A stretch of 17,624 nucleotides of DNA, from positions 1-17,624 of the forward strand of contig CAJXIT010000025.1 in assembly GCA_913054055.1 (NCBI GenBank). The letters are read 5' to 3'. Shown in pieces: positions 1-7,054 of the stretch. The translations under genes were made by a program, and so were the position numbers. The notes beneath the pieces are model-generated. The model was not told the origin of the DNA and did not search any database. It saw only the letters and a program-made list of their open reading frames with translations. This stretch comes from an uncultured Thalassolituus sp. Its GTDB lineage: Bacteria; Pseudomonadota; Gammaproteobacteria; Pseudomonadales; Oceanobacteraceae. Numbering within the stretch: the stretch's first letter is position 1; each line of letters starts with the position of its first letter.

Positions 1-1435
1 AATATCGTTAAAAACAAAGCTTGATAGTCAACAAGCTAAATACCTAGATAAACTTAAGTTTTCTGCTAAATCATTAACCACCATTATTAATGACATTCTT
101 GATTTTTCTAAAATTGAATCAAAAAAATTACCCATAGAATCCATACCATTCCAACTTCATCAATTACTCGATAACGTAAAAACCATGGTGGGGCGAAGCG
201 CCACAGAAAAAGGCTTAGAATTTATCTTTGATATGGATAGTCGCCTTGATACCCGTTACCAAGGAGATCCCGTCAGAATTGGTCAGGTACTATTGAACCT
301 AGCATCCAATGCCATGAAGTTCACAAGTGATGGTCATGTCTTATTAAGTGTGAAGTTAGAAAGCCAAACTGAGCATGCTCATAATGTGATTTTCAGTGTC
401 AGTGATACGGGGATTGGTATTACTAAAGAGCAGCAAGCGAAACTGTTTCAACGTTTTTCACAGGCTGAATCGTCCACCACACGAAAGTATGGAGGCACTG
501 GATTAGGTTTAACCATTTGTAAAATGTTAGCCGAGTTAATGCATGGCCGAATTGAAGTGGATAGCGTACAAGGAGAAGGCTCATGTTTCAGTGTGCATTT
601 ACCATTGTCTACGGAACTGGAAGCACCCGTATTAGATGAGGTTGATTTTCAGGGTTTATCTATTTTATTGGTTGAAGATAATGAGCTAACGTCTGAGATA
701 ACAATCAATGTATTGGAATCATTAAATTGCAAAGTGGTTGCTGCGTTAAACGCTAAGCAAGCTGAGGTCATACTTCAAACTCAAAAATTTGATGTCGTAT
801 TGCTGGATTGGAAGCTGACAGATTTAGTAGGACTTGAGCTGATTAACAAAGTCGAAGAGTATGCCAGCCATTATCAGCACCTTATTATCTTTACTGGCTA
901 TGATGCCGATTATCTTTCACTGGGTTTAAGCTATCCAGTGATTAATAAACCCCTAATCAAACACGATTTAATACAACTTATTGAAGAAGTGTGTTTTTCA
1001 AATAAAAATATTGATCAATCTCATCAAAATTTGAAGCATGATGATAAACCAACACAATATACCCACTTGGAAATTTTATTGGTTGAAGATAATGATATTA
1101 ATATTATGGTGGCCATGGATGTATTGGAGTCCTTGGGGGTGAAAATCGATGTGGCAAATAATGGTTTACAAGCTGTGGAAATGGCTAAAAGTAACCATTA
1201 CCACCTGATATTAATGGATATTCAGATGCCAGAAATGGATGGCATGGAAGCCACTATAGAGATTAGAAAATTCAAATCGAAAGAAGAGCTGCCTATTGTC
1301 GCTCTTACAGCCAATGTTTTACAGGAAGAGGTCATTCATTATAAAAAAATTGGGATGAATGATCATATCGGAAAACCGTTTGAGCGATCTGAACTAGAAG
1401 AGATTATCAAGCAACTAGATAGCGAGCACCCTTAA
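1..1435 (+). CDS. Hybrid sensor histidine kinase with two receiver domains (5' end outside window)
   Basis: The frame is open from base 2, so the gene starts upstream; 477 codons are visible. The first ~45 residues are the end of the HisKA dimerisation domain (NDILDFSKIE); the phosphorylated H-box histidine should lie just before base 1. The ATPase domain follows, with N-box NLASNAMKF (~283-330), G1 DTGIGI (~404-421) and G2 GGTGLGL (~491-511). Two receiver domains come next. The first has Asp at 806-808 in LLDWKL, Thr in IFTG and Lys in NKP, but lacks the usual MP..DG after the Asp. The second is canonical: VEDND, Asp at 1217-1219 in LMDIQMPEMDG, and GKPF. No Hpt domain follows, so a separate phosphotransfer protein is likely needed if it works as a phosphorelay. 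The sensory part is not visible, so the signal is unknown. Architecture resembles BarA/LuxQ-type kinases. Confidence 0.95.
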   Translation, partial: ISLKTKLDSQQAKYLDKLKFSAKSLTTIINDILDFSKIESKKLPIESIPFQLHQLLDNVKTMVGRSATEKGLEFIFDMDSRLDTRYQGDPVRIGQVLLNLASNAMKFTSDGHVLLSVKLESQTEHAHNVIFSVSDTGIGITKEQQAKLFQRFSQAESSTTRKYGGTGLGLTICKMLAELMHGRIEVDSVQGEGSCFSVHLPLSTELEAPVLDEVDFQGLSILLVEDNELTSEITINVLESLNCKVVAALNAKQAEVILQTQKFDVVLLDWKLTDLVGLELINKVEEYASHYQHLIIFTGYDADYLSLGLSYPVINKPLIKHDLIQLIEEVCFSNKNIDQSHQNLKHDDKPTQYTHLEILLVEDNDINIMVAMDVLESLGVKIDVANNGLQAVEMAKSNHYHLILMDIQMPEMDGMEATIEIRKFKSKEELPIVALTANVLQEEVIHYKKIGMNDHIGKPFERSELEEIIKQLDSEHP

Positions 1436-1445
1436 CAGGATTGAA

Positions 1446-1479
1446 CATAATAAAGGGCTGTTTCCAGCCCTTTATTATG
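1446..1479 (+). terminator. Bidirectional intrinsic terminator between hybrid kinase and nhaA
   Basis: A perfect 15-bp inverted repeat (1446-1460 with 1465-1479) encloses a 4-base loop TTTC. The GC core GGGCTG/CAGCCC is flanked by A-rich and T-rich arms, so it can work on both strands. It sits 10 bases after the kinase stop and 75 bases beyond the nhaA stop, where the two genes converge. Confidence 0.85.
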
Positions 1480-1554
1480 TCTGTGCAATTATGGCAAAGG
1501 GGGCATTCCTAAATAAGCGACCGCTATTTTTGGAGTGATGCACTGCCGCTTATA

Positions 1555-2721
1555 TTATTTACTTTGACTGCTTTTAATGATGACGGCGCCCATCACCGCT
1601 GACAGAACCGACCCTAATAACACACCCAGTTTTACGTTGTTATGGTATTCAGCTGTTTGCCCTTCAAAGGCGAGCGTGCCTATAAACAAACTCATGGTGA
1701 AGCCGATGCCACACAACACACACACACCGTAAAGTTGTGTCCAGGTGGTGCCTTTTGGCAGGCTGGTTAATCCCATTTTAATGGCTAGCCAACATGCTCC
1801 GAAAATACCCAGTTGCTTACCCAAGAATAACCCAGCTGCAATACCGATAGTGACAGAGTTGAATAACGCATCCATGCTTAGACCGATTAAATTCACGCCT
1901 GCGTTTGCAAACGCGAACACTGGCAATATTAAAAACGCGACCCAAGGTTGTAAGCCGTGCTCCATGTTTAACAGCATTGGATGACCATCTTCAGTACGGA
2001 CATTCATTGGAATAAACCATGCGACAATGAAGCCTGCTAATGTTGCGTGTACACCCGATTTTAAAACTGCAGCCCAAACAATGATCCCTACCACGATATA
2101 GGCGGCTTGTTTTTTAACCCCAAATCGATTCAAGACAAACAAGGCAATTAAACCAGCCAGAGCAACGGCCAATGAGGTGGTGGATAGATCTTGCGAATAA
2201 AAAATCGCAATGATGATGATCGCACCAATGTCATCAAAGATGGCAACGGATAATAAAAACAGTTTTAAAGTAATGGGTAAGCTTTTTCCAAATAAACTAA
2301 ATAAACCTAATGCAAATGCAATATCTGTTGCAGATGGGATTGCCCAGCCTTGTAATGCAACCGGGTCTTGATGGTTGAATCCGTAATAAATAACAGCGGG
2401 GGCAGCGATACCGGCGATGGCTGCAATGCCAGGCAATACAATTTGTTCTTTTGATGAAAGATGCCCATCAATGATTTCTCGTTTAACTTCTAAACCCACT
2501 AAGAAAAAGAATAAAGCCATAAGGCCGTCATTGATCCAAAGCAGAAGGGGTTTTGCGATGATGAAATCACCAAATTGAATGGTGACAGGTAAATCCAGCA
2601 TGCCTGTATAAAAAATATTAGCTGAACTATTGGCCAGCACTAAGGCTAACGCAGCGGCAAATACCAGTAATATCCCTCCAGCGGCATCATGAGCCACCAT
2701 TTCTCTAAACACTTTACTCAT
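1555..2721 (-). CDS. nhaA: Na+/H+ antiporter NhaA
   Basis: 388 residues, the same length as Escherichia coli NhaA. This inner-membrane protein exchanges cytoplasmic Na+ (or Li+) for periplasmic H+, for salt and alkaline-pH tolerance. The key residues fall at the same numbers as in E. coli: Asp133 in ATDIAFALG, Asp163 and Asp164 in IFDDIGAI (ion binding), and the pH-response His225 in KSGVHATLAG. A lysine equivalent to E. coli Lys300 is at about 302 in GKQLG. About twelve membrane segments are apparent. The start is the first ATG, next to a weak AGAG ribosome site. The nhaR regulator is nearby but, unlike in E. coli, is not co-transcribed: a small plus-strand gene lies between them. Identification is firm from family knowledge. 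Confidence 0.98.
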   Translation of the reverse strand: MSKVFREMVAHDAAGGILLVFAAALALVLANSSANIFYTGMLDLPVTIQFGDFIIAKPLLLWINDGLMALFFFLVGLEVKREIIDGHLSSKEQIVLPGIAAIAGIAAPAVIYYGFNHQDPVALQGWAIPSATDIAFALGLFSLFGKSLPITLKLFLLSVAIFDDIGAIIIIAIFYSQDLSTTSLAVALAGLIALFVLNRFGVKKQAAYIVVGIIVWAAVLKSGVHATLAGFIVAWFIPMNVRTEDGHPMLLNMEHGLQPWVAFLILPVFAFANAGVNLIGLSMDALFNSVTIGIAAGLFLGKQLGIFGACWLAIKMGLTSLPKGTTWTQLYGVCVLCGIGFTMSLFIGTLAFEGQTAEYHNNVKLGVLLGSVLSAVMGAVIIKSSQSK

Positions 2722-2788
2722 ACAGACTCTACTTATTACATAAATGATCGTGAATATTATTAGATGAAATCTGTGGATGAAAGAAAAG

Positions 2789-2813
2789 TCGATTATTTTA
2801 GGCCGATTAATCG
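2789..2813. promoter_or_regulatory. Candidate regulator sites upstream of nhaA (repeated CGATTA)
   Basis: The 236-base region between nhaA and the divergent small gene contains CGATTA at 2790-2795 and again at 2804-2809. The second copy lies in the perfect 10-base palindrome CGATTAATCG (2804-2813). Related TCGAATAAT and TCGAATTAT words occur between nhaR and the bicarbonate permease gene. NhaR is the natural candidate for binding both places, but this is inferred from location and loose similarity only. I do not see a convincing -35/-10 pair for either gene. Confidence 0.3.
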
Positions 2814-2957
2814 CTTTAAACTGATGGTTAATGTCCTTCGTTCTTTTGTGAAGACTTTTTTAATGTTCGAAGAGTTCGAGGGGAAACAAGATATTTTTCG
2901 GATAGAAGTGATTGAGATAATGCTTGTAGCATGAGTGTAAATTTTAGGAGATTCAGC

Positions 2958-3263
2958 ATGTTAAATTTGAATGTGAGTGACTCAATTAGCTCGAAGTCGG
3001 GAAAATCCATCGATCATTATTTTGCAATGCATTTAGGTGGGTTTTCTGAGGATATTGAATCGGTTAATTTATTAATTGAAGAATTACCATTGATACAGCA
3101 GCATGGTGTGTTGTATCGATGTGAACTCATTTTAATTCCAAAAACTGGCCAAGCCATTCAATATGTTGTGGATCGAGAGCATTGTGTATCAGCCATTGAG
3201 CACAGCTTTGCCAAAGCAAAGCGTGCAATGCAGCGTCGTTTAAGGGGTTTTAACTTACAGTAA
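2958..3263 (+). CDS. Small HPF/RaiA-like (ribosome hibernation factor fold) protein
   Basis: 101 residues from the ATG at 2958, which has a good AGGAG site (2946-2950) seven bases upstream; an in-frame ATG at 2931 lacks one. The order of segments fits the beta-alpha-beta-beta-beta-alpha fold of the HPF/RaiA (S30EA) family: an N-terminal strand, a helix, strands around YRCELILIP and AIQYVVD, and a basic C-terminal helix with AIEHSFAKAKRAMQRRLR. HPF members bind the 30S subunit and silence ribosomes under stress. Overall similarity is low and the protein is divergent, so the function is inferred from pattern. The gene is divergent from nhaA and convergent with nhaR, whose stop is only 4 bases away. 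It lacks any C-terminal dimerisation domain of long HPF. Confidence 0.6.
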   Translation: MLNLNVSDSISSKSGKSIDHYFAMHLGGFSEDIESVNLLIEELPLIQQHGVLYRCELILIPKTGQAIQYVVDREHCVSAIEHSFAKAKRAMQRRLRGFNLQ

Positions 3264-3267
3264 GGCG

Positions 3268-4179
3268 TTAGGTTTGGCTAATGGAAGAGAGGCTAAATCG
3301 TGCAGCCTCTGTTATGGCAACAACGGCAGGGTGTTTTAATTTACGCTCGGGTGAGATGACAAAAAATCGTTCGCTTACATCTTTAATTTCGCCAATGGCT
3401 TTTACATGGTACATGTCTTCAACTTGTCGAGTCATGGCGGTGGGGGCGGGAAAAAAACCTTTTCCAGCTTCACCAAATGCTTTTAATAGAGCGCTGTCAT
3501 CAAATTCAGCAATCACATTAGGAGATACTGCAACGGTTTCAAACCAATCATCTAAGCTGCGACGAATCACGTGGTCATTCAAAGGCAACAGTACAGGGGC
3601 GTTATCTAATATCTGAGGGAAATCGCCTTTGTATGCTTCGATTAACGATTCTGAACCAAAAAAAGACATGCCACTGCTGCCTAGCTCATGACTATACGCT
3701 TTTACATTCAAACCAGTGGGTACACTGCGATCGGATAAGACTAAGTCCAGCTTATGAACCGCTAAGTCACCCAGTAAAGAATCAAGATCACTTTCGATGC
3801 ACACCATTTTAATGGGCTCGTCCATCTTTAGTGCGGGTTCTAAAATCTTGTAGGCAATGAGCTTTGGAATAGAATTTACGATGCCCACGTTAAATGCAGT
3901 GGGGGCACCAGGTTGTTTGCTTTTGATGCGCTGAGTCAGCTCTGAGCCAAGGTTAAAAATCTCATCGGCATATTGCTCTACTACTCGGCCTGTTTCCGTT
4001 ATGGCAAGGCCTCTGCCCACTCTTTGGAATAAAGGCTCACCTATGGTGTCTTCAAGTACCTTAAGCTGACCACTGATGGTTTGTGGCGTTAAGTTTAGGG
4101 ATTCTGCGGCTTTGGCGACACTTCCTTCACGGGCAACGGTCCAAAAATATAATAAGTGGTTGTAATTAAGGTGTCGCAT
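3268..4179 (-). CDS. nhaR: LysR-family transcriptional activator NhaR
   Basis: 303 residues. The N-terminal winged helix-turn-helix matches NhaR closely: NYNHLLYFWTVAREGSVAKA, then LTPQTISGQLKVLE (residues ~5-45). The effector domain carries NhaR-like EFDDSALLKAFGE and HPAV near the C terminus. NhaR activates nhaA in response to Na+. I place the start at the ATG ending at 4179 because GGAG lies five bases upstream; a longer frame to 4218 has no ribosome site. The gene is divergent from the sbtA-like gene across a 235-base region and convergent with the HPF-like gene, so here it has its own promoter rather than depending on nhaA transcription. Confidence 0.93.
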   Translation of the reverse strand: MRHLNYNHLLYFWTVAREGSVAKAAESLNLTPQTISGQLKVLEDTIGEPLFQRVGRGLAITETGRVVEQYADEIFNLGSELTQRIKSKQPGAPTAFNVGIVNSIPKLIAYKILEPALKMDEPIKMVCIESDLDSLLGDLAVHKLDLVLSDRSVPTGLNVKAYSHELGSSGMSFFGSESLIEAYKGDFPQILDNAPVLLPLNDHVIRRSLDDWFETVAVSPNVIAEFDDSALLKAFGEAGKGFFPAPTAMTRQVEDMYHVKAIGEIKDVSERFFVISPERKLKHPAVVAITEAARFSLSSISQT

Positions 4180-4233
4180 AATGTCTCCAACTGCACGGAT
4201 ATGGTGTAAGACTAGCACTGGTTAATAGTACGG

Positions 4234-4280
4234 TATAATCGAATAATTGGTTTGATTTGATCGTAAATATCGAATTATGG
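4234..4280. promoter_or_regulatory. nhaR/sbtA divergent region: consensus -10 and candidate NhaR boxes
   Basis: TATAAT on the plus strand (4234-4239) is a perfect sigma-70 -10 hexamer, but no good -35 lies 16-18 bases upstream, as expected for an activator-dependent promoter. The words ATCGAATAATTGG (4238-4250) and ATCGAATTATGG (4269-4280) form an imperfect direct repeat with a start-to-start distance of 31 bases, about three helical turns. LysR regulators usually bind their own divergent promoter region, so these are the best candidates for NhaR binding. Assignment is inferred. Confidence 0.35.
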
Positions 4281-4297
4281 ATTTGGTTAGGAGGAAA

Positions 4298-4369
4298 GTG
4301 TTGGGTTGTAGACTATCAGAGTTTATCGATCAGTTGGGTCGGATATATGTGCTTTTTACGAGTGTTTAG
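4298..4369 (+). CDS. Candidate 23-codon leader ORF upstream of the bicarbonate permease
   Basis: AGGAGGAAA at 4289-4297, the best Shine-Dalgarno match in this region, precedes GTG at 4298 and in-frame TTG at 4301 (the latter at near-ideal spacing). The frame runs 23 codons to TAG at 4367. It ends 45 bases before the permease ATG, which has only a weak site of its own. It could be a regulatory leader peptide or a chance Shine-Dalgarno sequence. The encoded peptide has no recognisable composition (no run of one amino acid). Confidence 0.25.
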   Translation: MLGCRLSEFIDQLGRIYVLFTSV

Positions 4370-4414
4370 AATGCGGATACTGCGCCGGATTTGAGTTCAT
4401 AAAAGTGGGAAGCC

Positions 4415-5359
4415 ATGCCTGATATTGTTGTAATGTTTTTTCTATTGGGTTTATTTGCTGGTGTCCTCAAGTCGGATTTGACCATTCCCAAAGCCGCATA
4501 CGATACGTTAAGTTTATTATTGATGCTCACCATTGGCTTGAAAGGAGGCATGGCCTTACATGGTGCAATTAGCTGGTCTTTGCTGGCGGAGCTTGTCATT
4601 GTCGCCTTGATTGGCGGCATGCTGCCGTTACTTGTTCTGCCAATATTAAAGCACGTGGTGAAACTGTCATGGGCTGACTCGGCAAGTATTGCGGCTCATT
4701 ATGGCTCGGTGAGCGCAGGCACATTTGCGGTGGTATTAACCTATGTGGAAAGCAACCAGCTTGCCTTTGGGCCGCAAACAACCCTGTATTTAGTCATGTT
4801 AGAACTGCCCGCTATTATTGTGTCTTTGGCTTTGTACCGCCGCTTCAAAACAGCATCGTCAGATCATCATGTTAAACAAAGTGCCATATGGCACGAGACG
4901 CTCACCAATCGAGGTGTGATCCTATTAGCCGGTGGGGTACTAATTGGCTGGATGTATGGGCCATTGCATGGGGCATCGGTAACCGAATTATTGACTGGCG
5001 CGTTTAAAGCCGTGCTGGCATTATTTTTATTGGAGATGGGTTTAACCGCAGCCGAAACCCTACGACCATTTCCTTGGAAGCAATGGCGAGCATTATGCTT
5101 TGCTATTGTGACACCCTTGTTGTTTGCGCTAATTGGTTTGATGGCGGGTACTATGATGGGCTTACCAGAAGGATCGATCCTGATACTGGCGACCTTATTG
5201 GCCAGTGCGTCTTATATAGCTGCACCCGCAGCCATAAGAAGCGCCATACCCGAGGCAAATATCGGACTAGCCATGTTGTTATCATTGGGCATCACATTTC
5301 CGTTTAACGTGACAGTGGGTATTCCGTTATATCATTCGTGGATTGCATATTTTAATTAG
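4415..5359 (+). CDS. SbtA-type sodium-dependent bicarbonate transporter
   Basis: 314 residues and strongly hydrophobic, with roughly ten membrane segments in two related halves. Features of the SbtA (DUF897) family are visible: an N-terminal segment with SDLTIPKAAYD, LMLTIGLKGGMAL, HYGSVSAGTFAVVLTYVE in the first half and LFLLEMGLTAAETL in the second. In cyanobacteria SbtA imports bicarbonate with Na+; heterotroph relatives are less well characterised. It is shorter than cyanobacterial SbtA (about 370), mainly in the loop between halves. No sbtB-like PII gene is adjacent. It lies divergent from nhaR, close to a Na+ exporter that would maintain the gradient it needs. Start ATG at 4415 with a weak GGGAAG site. 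Confidence 0.85.
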   Translation: MPDIVVMFFLLGLFAGVLKSDLTIPKAAYDTLSLLLMLTIGLKGGMALHGAISWSLLAELVIVALIGGMLPLLVLPILKHVVKLSWADSASIAAHYGSVSAGTFAVVLTYVESNQLAFGPQTTLYLVMLELPAIIVSLALYRRFKTASSDHHVKQSAIWHETLTNRGVILLAGGVLIGWMYGPLHGASVTELLTGAFKAVLALFLLEMGLTAAETLRPFPWKQWRALCFAIVTPLLFALIGLMAGTMMGLPEGSILILATLLASASYIAAPAAIRSAIPEANIGLAMLLSLGITFPFNVTVGIPLYHSWIAYFN

Positions 5360-5384
5360 AGAGAAACGATTTAGCTCAATTTTG

Positions 5385-5867
5385 TTAATAAAAGTCGACG
5401 AGTTTTACATCAAAAATTAATAAGGCGCCCGGTTCAATTGGGCCCACTTTTTTCTCACCATAAGCCAGGTGGCTAGGGATAAAAAATCGAGTTCTTTCAC
5501 CAATTTGCATTAGTTGTATGCCTTCCTGCCAGCCTGGCATCATTTGATCTAAATTAAAGGTGGCTGGTTTATCTTGACTGGCATCGAATACGGTGCCGTC
5601 TAACAAGCTGCCTTGGTAATGCACACAAATAGTGGAATCGGCTTTCGCCAGCATAAACTGATCTCTAGGTTTGGCTGGCTTTAATACTTGGTATTGCAAC
5701 CCGGATGATGTGGTAAATACATTGGGCTTGTTTTGATTGGCTTTACAAAAATCTTGCCCGGCTTGTATGTTTTTCTTTATTTTGTATTTGCCCGTTAAAT
5801 AGAATAATAGAAATAAACCGATAAAGGCTGAAAAAATAATAATAAATTCAAATGACATAAAGCACAT
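5385..5867 (-). CDS. Membrane-anchored FKBP-type peptidyl-prolyl cis-trans isomerase
   Basis: 160 residues. One N-terminal membrane segment (~7-25) is followed by a basic stretch, which by the positive-inside rule leaves the exact side uncertain. The FKBP domain (~54-160) opens with SSGLQYQVL as in the Mip/FkpA group. Active-site residues are present: Tyr84, Phe94 and Asp95 in GTVFDAS, Trp113 and Tyr136 in HLAYGEK. It should catalyse proline isomerisation in protein folding. A second ATG lies three codons downstream (5858); neither has a good ribosome site. The gene converges with the bicarbonate permease (25-base gap) and is separated from upstream ilvE by a terminator, so it probably has its own promoter. 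Confidence 0.92.
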   Translation of the reverse strand: MCFMSFEFIIIFSAFIGLFLLFYLTGKYKIKKNIQAGQDFCKANQNKPNVFTTSSGLQYQVLKPAKPRDQFMLAKADSTICVHYQGSLLDGTVFDASQDKPATFNLDQMMPGWQEGIQLMQIGERTRFFIPSHLAYGEKKVGPIEPGALLIFDVKLVDFY

Positions 5868-5897
5868 AAACTCAATTAGAAATAAAACCTAAAACGT

Positions 5898-5931
5898 AAA
5901 AAAACCGCATCCTCTTTCAAGTCTGCGGTTT
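5898..5931 (-). terminator. Intrinsic terminator of ilvE
   Basis: Read on the minus strand, AAACCGCA and TGCGGTTT form an 8-bp stem (5902-5909 with 5924-5931) around a 14-base loop, ending in seven T's (5898-5904 complement, three of them in the stem). It begins 20 bases after the ilvE stop codon and precedes the FKBP gene. Confidence 0.75.
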
Positions 5932-5951
5932 GTTTTTGAAGGCATGAAACC

Positions 5952-6947
5952 TTACACTTTTTGCAACCAGCCAAATTTGTCTTCGGCTTTGCCCCATTGA
6001 ATGTCATTCAAGGCTTGGCGCAGTTTTAGCGTGGTTTCACCAGCTGCGCCAGAACCCACGGTAATCTCTTCACCGTTATGAATTAACGTGCCCACCGGTG
6101 TTAATACCGCGGCTGTGCCAGAAAGCGCGGCTTCTGTGCCAGGCTTTTGTGCCCGTTCAATTAACTCGTCTACAGTGAAATCACGTTCAGTTACGGTCAT
6201 GCCTTGATCGCGGGCGATGGTTAAAATGGAATCACGTGTGATGCCATGCAAGAACGAGCTGTCTAGGGCTTTAGTAATAATTTCGTTGCCATCAATTAAA
6301 ATAAAGTTGGCTGCACCGGTTTCTTGTACGTCGCCGTTAGGGCAAAACAGCACTTGGTCGGCGTTGTTTTCTTTGCGAGCACGGGCAATAGGACCTAATG
6401 CACTGGCGTAGTTACCACCACTTTTAATCATGCCCATGTGAGCGGCACAGCGAGCGCCATTTTCTTCAAGTAGTAGGCGTAATGGTTTCACACCACCTGC
6501 AAAGTAATCCCCTACGGGTGATAATAAAACGTAAAGCAAAGAGGTTTCTGAAGAAACCGCTGCTTTACCAATGCTTGGCTCGTCGCCGATGTGAGTTGGG
6601 CGAATGTACATAGAACCCGGAGCGTTAGGCACGTCATCTTTGTATTGCGCAACGATCTCTTTGATCATCTCAGATAGCTGATCTTTATTGATAGATGGTA
6701 AGAATAATAGGTCTGTGCTTTGCGCCATGCGTTGAACATTGGCATCCATACGGAAGATATTGATGCTGCCGTCTTGGTGTTTAAACGCTTTTAGGCCTTC
6801 AAAGCAGGTGCTTGAGTAATGTAAGACATGGGCGCCAGGGTGCAGAGTTAATTCATCAGACGGTACAATGCTTGAATCGCTCCAAGCATGATCTTGATAG
6901 GTTGCCAATGCCATGGTGGGCATGAAAACGGTTCCGAACGCGGCCAT
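5952..6947 (-). CDS. ilvE: Branched-chain amino acid aminotransferase (fold type IV, BCAT II group)
   Basis: 331 residues. A cytosolic PLP enzyme that transfers the amino group between glutamate and the keto acids of leucine, isoleucine and valine. The PLP lysine is Lys175 in MIKSGGNYA. Other family features are YSSTCFEGLKAF (~44-55), YIRPTHIG (~114-121), VQETGAANFILI (~207-218) and LSGTAAVLTPVG near the C terminus. The KSGGNYA context is that of the longer BCAT group (TIGR01123-like) rather than E. coli-type IlvE. The start has AGGA eight bases upstream. It follows glnE by 107 bases on the same strand, an order also known in Pseudomonas. Confidence 0.96.
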   Translation of the reverse strand: MAAFGTVFMPTMALATYQDHAWSDSSIVPSDELTLHPGAHVLHYSSTCFEGLKAFKHQDGSINIFRMDANVQRMAQSTDLLFLPSINKDQLSEMIKEIVAQYKDDVPNAPGSMYIRPTHIGDEPSIGKAAVSSETSLLYVLLSPVGDYFAGGVKPLRLLLEENGARCAAHMGMIKSGGNYASALGPIARARKENNADQVLFCPNGDVQETGAANFILIDGNEIITKALDSSFLHGITRDSILTIARDQGMTVTERDFTVDELIERAQKPGTEAALSGTAAVLTPVGTLIHNGEEITVGSGAAGETTLKLRQALNDIQWGKAEDKFGWLQKV

Positions 6948-6968
6948 TACTATTTCCTAACGTGAACT

Positions 6969-7015
6969 AAGAAAGCTCATGTGGGAGCTTTCTTGCAGTG
7001 ATTTTTCACCACTGC
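6969..7015 (-). terminator. Tandem hairpins between glnE and ilvE (leaky terminator or leader structure)
   Basis: AAGAAAGCTC and GAGCTTTCTT make a perfect 10-bp stem (6969-6978 with 6985-6994) with a six-base loop. Directly next to it, GCAGTG and CACTGC pair (6995-7000 with 7010-7015). On the minus strand the first ends in CTTTCTTAGTT rather than a long T-run, so termination would be weak. It sits some ten bases before the ilvE ribosome site, so it may instead adjust ilvE expression from the glnE transcript. Confidence 0.5.
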
Positions 7016-7054
7016 ATCTTAATATTTTTAAATGAGGCGTGCTGTCTCACTTGG

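Noticed and set aside
2828..3010. 60-codon minus-strand frame in the nhaA upstream region
   Set aside because: It overlaps the HPF-like gene start and promoter region, has no ribosome site and no recognisable motif.
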